The translations under genes were made by a program, and so were the position numbers. A stretch of DNA of 64,000 bases from UBA6055 sp965214085 (lineage in GTDB: Bacteria > Chloroflexota > Anaerolineae > Aggregatilineales > Phototrophicaceae). Positions 61,332 through 64,000 of this stretch are shown one piece after another. The stretch lies in assembly GCA_965214085.1 (NCBI GenBank), contig OZ243937.1, forward strand, positions 2,232,001-2,296,000. Reading direction: 5' to 3'. Each line of letters starts with the position of its first letter. The stretch's first letter is position 1. The notes under the pieces were generated by a model. That model searched no databases. It worked only from the letters and a program-made list of their open reading frames with translations, and was not told the DNA's origin.

Positions 61332-61937
61332 CTACTCGTAGTCTGCTTTGCCCTCAGCCCAATAGGGCTCCAGTGATACCCCCAAGCCGTCCGCAATCCG
61401 GTTGACATAGGCATAATAGGCGGCCACCTGCGCGATATCGAGGATAGCGCGGTCGCTGAAACCGATATCACGAAGCTGGGCGACATCCGCTTCAGCCATG
61501 TCCCCGGGCGCGCGCGTTAATTTGGCGGCGTAATCCAGCATCTGCCTGTCCGCGGCTGTCAGCTCAGCTTTGCTGTAGTCTGTTTCGAGGCGAGCGCTTA
61601 GCTCCTGGTCTCCGGTCAACTGACGGAGGTTGCGCGCGTGATGCCGCAGTCAGTACTCGCAGCGGTTGATCGCCGATACCACCACGCCGATCATTTCCCG
61701 CTGGGCGCGCGAGAGCGGCGAATCCCCGTACATCAGCGTCTTGTAAAGATGCTGGTGGTCCAGCAATGAGGCCGGGTGCAGGCTGTGGATCTTCATGATG
61801 TGGTCAACATGACCCGTCTTGGGGTCGGCGGCGCGGCGATAGGCCCGTTCCAATTCCCCAGTCGCCTTATCTTCAGCGATCGTTTCGATCCAGGCGACGG
61901 ATTTACGGGCTGCGCCTTGCGGTAAGTTATCGCTCAA
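61332..61937 (-). CDS. AhpD/peroxidase-related selenoprotein (in-frame TGA read as selenocysteine)
   Basis: 201 aa if TGA at 61650-61652 is read through; frame open on both sides. The residue lies in S-A-I-N-R-C93-E-Y-U96-L-R-H99-H100, exactly where the peroxidase-related/carboxymuconolactone decarboxylase family has CxxC-x2-HH. The flanking family blocks are present (PLSRAQREMIGVVVSAINRCEY before; LTAADRQMLDYAAKLTRAP and FSDRAILDIAQVAAYYAYVNRIADGLGV after). TTG start with AGAGGAAG upstream. Predicted alkylhydroperoxidase-like thiol/selenol peroxidase. Twelve bases after the 268-aa gene, same operon. CxxU forms of AhpD-like proteins are known. Confidence 0.85.
61610..61628 (-). promoter_or_regulatory. 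Candidate bacterial SECIS hairpin in the AhpD-like gene
   Basis: CTCCG pairs with CGGAG, 22-40 bases after the TGA; two further pairs above one bulged C leave the loop AGTT. The loop is 29-32 bases after the TGA and contains G-U. Distance and loop suit a bacterial SECIS, though the stem is short. An alternative fold pairs CTGCGG with CCGTCAG. Confidence 0.5.
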
Positions 61938-61949
61938 TTGGACTTCCTC

Positions 61950-62756
61950 TCAGGCATCGACGAATAGAGGCGCGTTAAGCTTCCAGGCAGTGTACAGAGC
62001 ATGGAAGAAGGCGACAAACTCGTGGATGCACGGGTCGCTTTCCGCTGGCTCCGACATTTCAAAGTCGTAACGCTCGCGCTTTACTGGTTCGAAAGCCGAG
62101 ATATCGCGGATTTCTGCGGCTTCCAGATCGCGCACAACAGCCCGAACAAATAGCAAGAGGATGCCGGCGTGATTGGGGATAATGCGTTCGCCGACGCCGA
62201 ATATCATCTCCAGCAGTTGATCGGAAGAGACGCGCAGCTCCCCCAAACGGCGTTGGGGCGCGTTCGGCAATTCGAAATATGTGGGTCCATCAGCCGCATC
62301 GCGCAGCGCTTTGACCGAGGAGCCATCGTAGCCCAGCTCCCGAATGCCCTGCCGCAGTAGCAGCCAGACCAGAGGTTCGTCCGGCACCGGCAGCCGATCC
62401 AGCAGCCAGGTTTCGGCCAGCGCGGTAACCGGGTACTGAATAAAGCCGGCGCAGCCAAAGGGGCGGCCCGCGCGATTGGCCGGGCAGCCTTGGCAATGGT
62501 CGGCGTGGTCGTCCAGCACGGCCGCGTGGTCGAGCAGGTCCTGCACAACGATGAGCTGTTTGTCGCCGCTGTCGCTGGCTGTGCTTTGGCTGAATTCAAA
62601 TCCCATTTGCGCCGGGGACCGTTCATCGCCGGCGTCGCGAAACCAGTCTATGACTTCCCGCGCGCGCTGCCGCTCCTTCAGCCGTTCCAGGATTCCGGCG
62701 GCGCTCAACTCGCGTATGGGCGCGCAGTCGAATTCTATCATGTAGTCGATGGCCAA
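61950..62756 (-). CDS. Cys-rich protein of unknown function, upstream of the AhpD-like selenoprotein
   Basis: 268 aa from TTG 62756, supported by AGGAG eight bases upstream; an ATG at 62795 would add 13 residues but has no site and touches repeat sequence. Feature: HADHCQGCPANRAGRPFGCAGF with C88-x2-C91-x10-C102, a possible metal or Fe-S site. The C-terminal half is helical (FGVGERIIPNHAGILLLFVRAVVRDLEAAEI). I recognise no family. Same operon as the AhpD-like selenoprotein. Confidence 0.65.
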   Translation of the reverse strand: MAIDYMIEFDCAPIRELSAAGILERLKERQRAREVIDWFRDAGDERSPAQMGFEFSQSTASDSGDKQLIVVQDLLDHAAVLDDHADHCQGCPANRAGRPFGCAGFIQYPVTALAETWLLDRLPVPDEPLVWLLLRQGIRELGYDGSSVKALRDAADGPTYFELPNAPQRRLGELRVSSDQLLEMIFGVGERIIPNHAGILLLFVRAVVRDLEAAEIRDISAFEPVKRERYDFEMSEPAESDPCIHEFVAFFHALYTAWKLNAPLFVDA

Positions 62757-62795
62757 TGCACAGTCTCCTGCAATGATGCCAGCGGTAAACCCCAT

Positions 62796-62960
62796 CCCCC
62801 GTCCCCTCTCCTGCCATCTCTATGGCGGGCATCCCGCAAGCTAGGGAAGGGGAGCTACAACGCAGCCGGACGCAAGGAATATTGCGTGTGCGGTGGCATT
62901 ATCGCGCGGGAGTCTACAATGATGCCAGTAGCTTCTCGGCTGCGAGTATAGCACAGCGCG
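62796..62960. repeat. Non-coding spacer with C/G-rich repeat
   Basis: 62800-62860 (TCTCTATGGCGGGCATCCC...AGGGAAGGGGAG) matches the reverse complement of 31690-31757 imperfectly. Probably a worn interspersed repeat. Nothing else recognised. Confidence 0.45.
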
Positions 62961-63809
62961 CTACATTACTTCACCGATCTGCAATCTACCGTAGCGGCGC
63001 AGCGCCAGCAGGACATTGATGGTGGTCATGGGGAACCACTGCGGCAGGTCGTGCTGGTCGCGCCAGTGCCCCTGCTCTTGCTGCCCCGCCGCCAGCAAAT
63101 CCAGACAGCGGTTGATGAAGCCCTCCGGCAGCGATTGCGCGATCAGCGAATCCGGCTGCGGCGCAAAAGCGAAGAGAGAATCCACCTGGTTGTCCGGCGC
63201 GGCCAGCGCGCAAGCCACGATATTGTCAATTGTCGCCTGACGAAATTCGCCTAAACCCGGCAAGTCATCGACGGCGAAGAAAAAGTCGAAGGCGTGGTAA
63301 GCCATGAAGAGCCATTCATTCGCCCGTATCGATTCGGGACTATGGTTGGCCAGCGCCCAGCGCTTGGTCTTTTCCAGCAGTGATGGAGTGGCGCTATCAA
63401 AACGCATGAGATTGGCGACGATGGAATCGGGCATGGTCTGGCCACCCTGCTCCCGCCACCACCATTCCAGCGGATAATCCCGCGTCGTAGGCGGATTGCG
63501 CAGGCTGCCATCGGCGTTCATCTGGCTCTCGACCCAATCCGCACTGCCATCGAGAACGCAGCCGGCCGGCATCTCCGCGCGCTTCATCACGCCCAGAAGA
63601 TACTCCAGCGCCAGCGGATTGGATTGTGGCGCCTTGAGATCGTGCTCCAAACCGTGACCGAAGCCATCGTCGGCATTCTTGTAGCACAGGATGATCTGAT
63701 GCAGGCGCTCCAGGCTGCCGTCTTCGAACAGCCAGGCGAACAGCGCCCACTCAAACAGTGTGCCCTTTTGATAGACAAAATCACGCGCTTTTCCGAAGTC
63801 AATCGCCAT
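62961..63809 (-). CDS. Prenyltransferase/terpenoid-cyclase-like (alpha/alpha-toroid) protein
   Basis: 282 aa. AAGGAGG lies seven bases before the ATG. The sequence runs in helix pairs with Gly-rich turns (DDGFGHGLEHDLKAPQSNPLALEYLL, QMNADGSLRNPPTTRDYPLEWWW, AGQQEQGHWRDQHDLPQWFPMTTINVLLALRRYG), like the QW-type toroid of squalene cyclase or prenyltransferase relatives. No DxDD or zinc motif is seen, so enzymatic activity is doubtful. Function unknown. Confidence 0.6.
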   Translation of the reverse strand: MAIDFGKARDFVYQKGTLFEWALFAWLFEDGSLERLHQIILCYKNADDGFGHGLEHDLKAPQSNPLALEYLLGVMKRAEMPAGCVLDGSADWVESQMNADGSLRNPPTTRDYPLEWWWREQGGQTMPDSIVANLMRFDSATPSLLEKTKRWALANHSPESIRANEWLFMAYHAFDFFFAVDDLPGLGEFRQATIDNIVACALAAPDNQVDSLFAFAPQPDSLIAQSLPEGFINRCLDLLAAGQQEQGHWRDQHDLPQWFPMTTINVLLALRRYGRLQIGEVM

Positions 63810-63871
63810 CAGCCAGCCTCCTTAAGAACATATATTCTATCTTGAAGCCTTTTCCGAGAAGATGCAAGGGG

Positions 63872-64000
63872 CTAAATGTAGGATTCGATGATGCTCATCA
63901 ATTCGCGGGCGCGGTGGCGGAAGGTATGCTGTTTTATTACACGCGCGCGGGCCGCCCGGCCGATTGCCAAGCGCTCGCCGTCGTTGGCAAGCAAATAGCG
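63872..64000 (-). CDS. C-terminus of a glycosyltransferase (partial)
   Basis: 42 codons and a TAG stop, open to the window edge. RYLLANDGERLAIGRAARARVIKQHTFRHRARELMSIIE is the usual tail of GT-B glycosyltransferases (CgeB/family 4 type: 'L.nd.eR..ia..areRv...hTy..Ra..l'). The 5' part is outside the window. Confidence 0.65.
   Translation of the reverse strand, partial: RYLLANDGERLAIGRAARARVIKQHTFRHRARELMSIIESYI

Noticed and set aside
1..64000. CRISPR arrays, tRNA and rRNA genes
   Set aside because: I looked in the intergenic stretches for regular short repeats, cloverleaf-like ends (CCA, GGTTCGAATCC) and rRNA landmarks and found none. A tRNAscan or Rfam run could overrule this.

Overview
The window looks like a chromosomal segment of a Chloroflexota bacterium, probably Anaerolineae-like. 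This is an inference from F420-type luciferase-like oxidoreductases, a Thr/Pro-rich stalk protein, frequent GTG/TTG starts, a single-polypeptide MrpA-B and gene content; there is no rRNA to confirm it. I found no rRNA, tRNA, CRISPR array or transposase gene.

Layout. 1-521: truncated AI-2E-type permease. 748-4013: two LLM flavin oxidoreductases around a YgjP-type metallopeptidase, then a GNAT. 4510-6970: pentapeptide-repeat protein and etfBA. 7202-13416: a complete Mrp Na+/H+ antiporter operon (A+B fused, C, D, E, F, G). 13429-16826: DUF368 permease, ADP-ribosylglycohydrolase, alpha/beta hydrolase. 16838-19260: metK under a SAM-I riboswitch, followed by a SAM-dependent methyltransferase. 19595-20329: folE. 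20829-29765: surface polysaccharide cluster (CpsD-like ATPase with altered P-loop, rmlA, rmlB, rmlD, three glycosyltransferases, Wzz-like protein, embedded rnhB, SDR). 29772-36961: bactofilin, lipA, two orphan ABC ATPases, ComEA-like protein, phosphoribosyltransferase, RNase J. 37182-40050: wecE/wecD-like genes for an amino-sugar nucleotide plus a membrane glycosyltransferase. 40409-48759: icd, TPR protein, arsC, modBA without modC, SH3 protein, membrane protein, main sigma factor. 48843-57189: aminotransferase, MFS carrier, extended TrmB, a DUF262/DUF1524 defence-type gene, an active/inactive M16 peptidase pair. 57662-58903: fabF. 58913-63809: a redox locus. 63872-64000: tail of a glycosyltransferase.

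The most interesting part is the redox locus at 58.9-62.8 kb. Two genes there are each split by one in-frame TGA exactly where their families carry a redox cysteine or selenocysteine: a UGSC-family protein (U-G-S-C-T-S-C) and an AhpD/peroxidase-related protein (C-E-Y-U-L-R-H-H). Each TGA is followed, at bacterial SECIS distance, by a hairpin with G-U in the apical loop. A thioredoxin-like fusion protein (CATC motif) lies directly upstream of the first and a Cys-rich unknown protein directly upstream of the second. I read this as a selenium-dependent redox system; the selenocysteine machinery itself is not in the window.

A second theme is a family of non-coding mobile repeats with 18-bp terminal inverted repeats (AGGGCAATCGCATCAAAA), four near-complete copies in two size classes (about 282 and 244 bp), three with clear 8-11 bp flanking direct duplications. 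The 244-bp class carries a second inverted-repeat element nested inside.

The polysaccharide genes work together: RmlA/RmlB make dTDP-4-keto-6-deoxyglucose, which can go to RmlD (rhamnose route) or to the WecE/WecD-like enzymes (amino-sugar route), and the glycosyltransferases and Wzz-like protein use the products.
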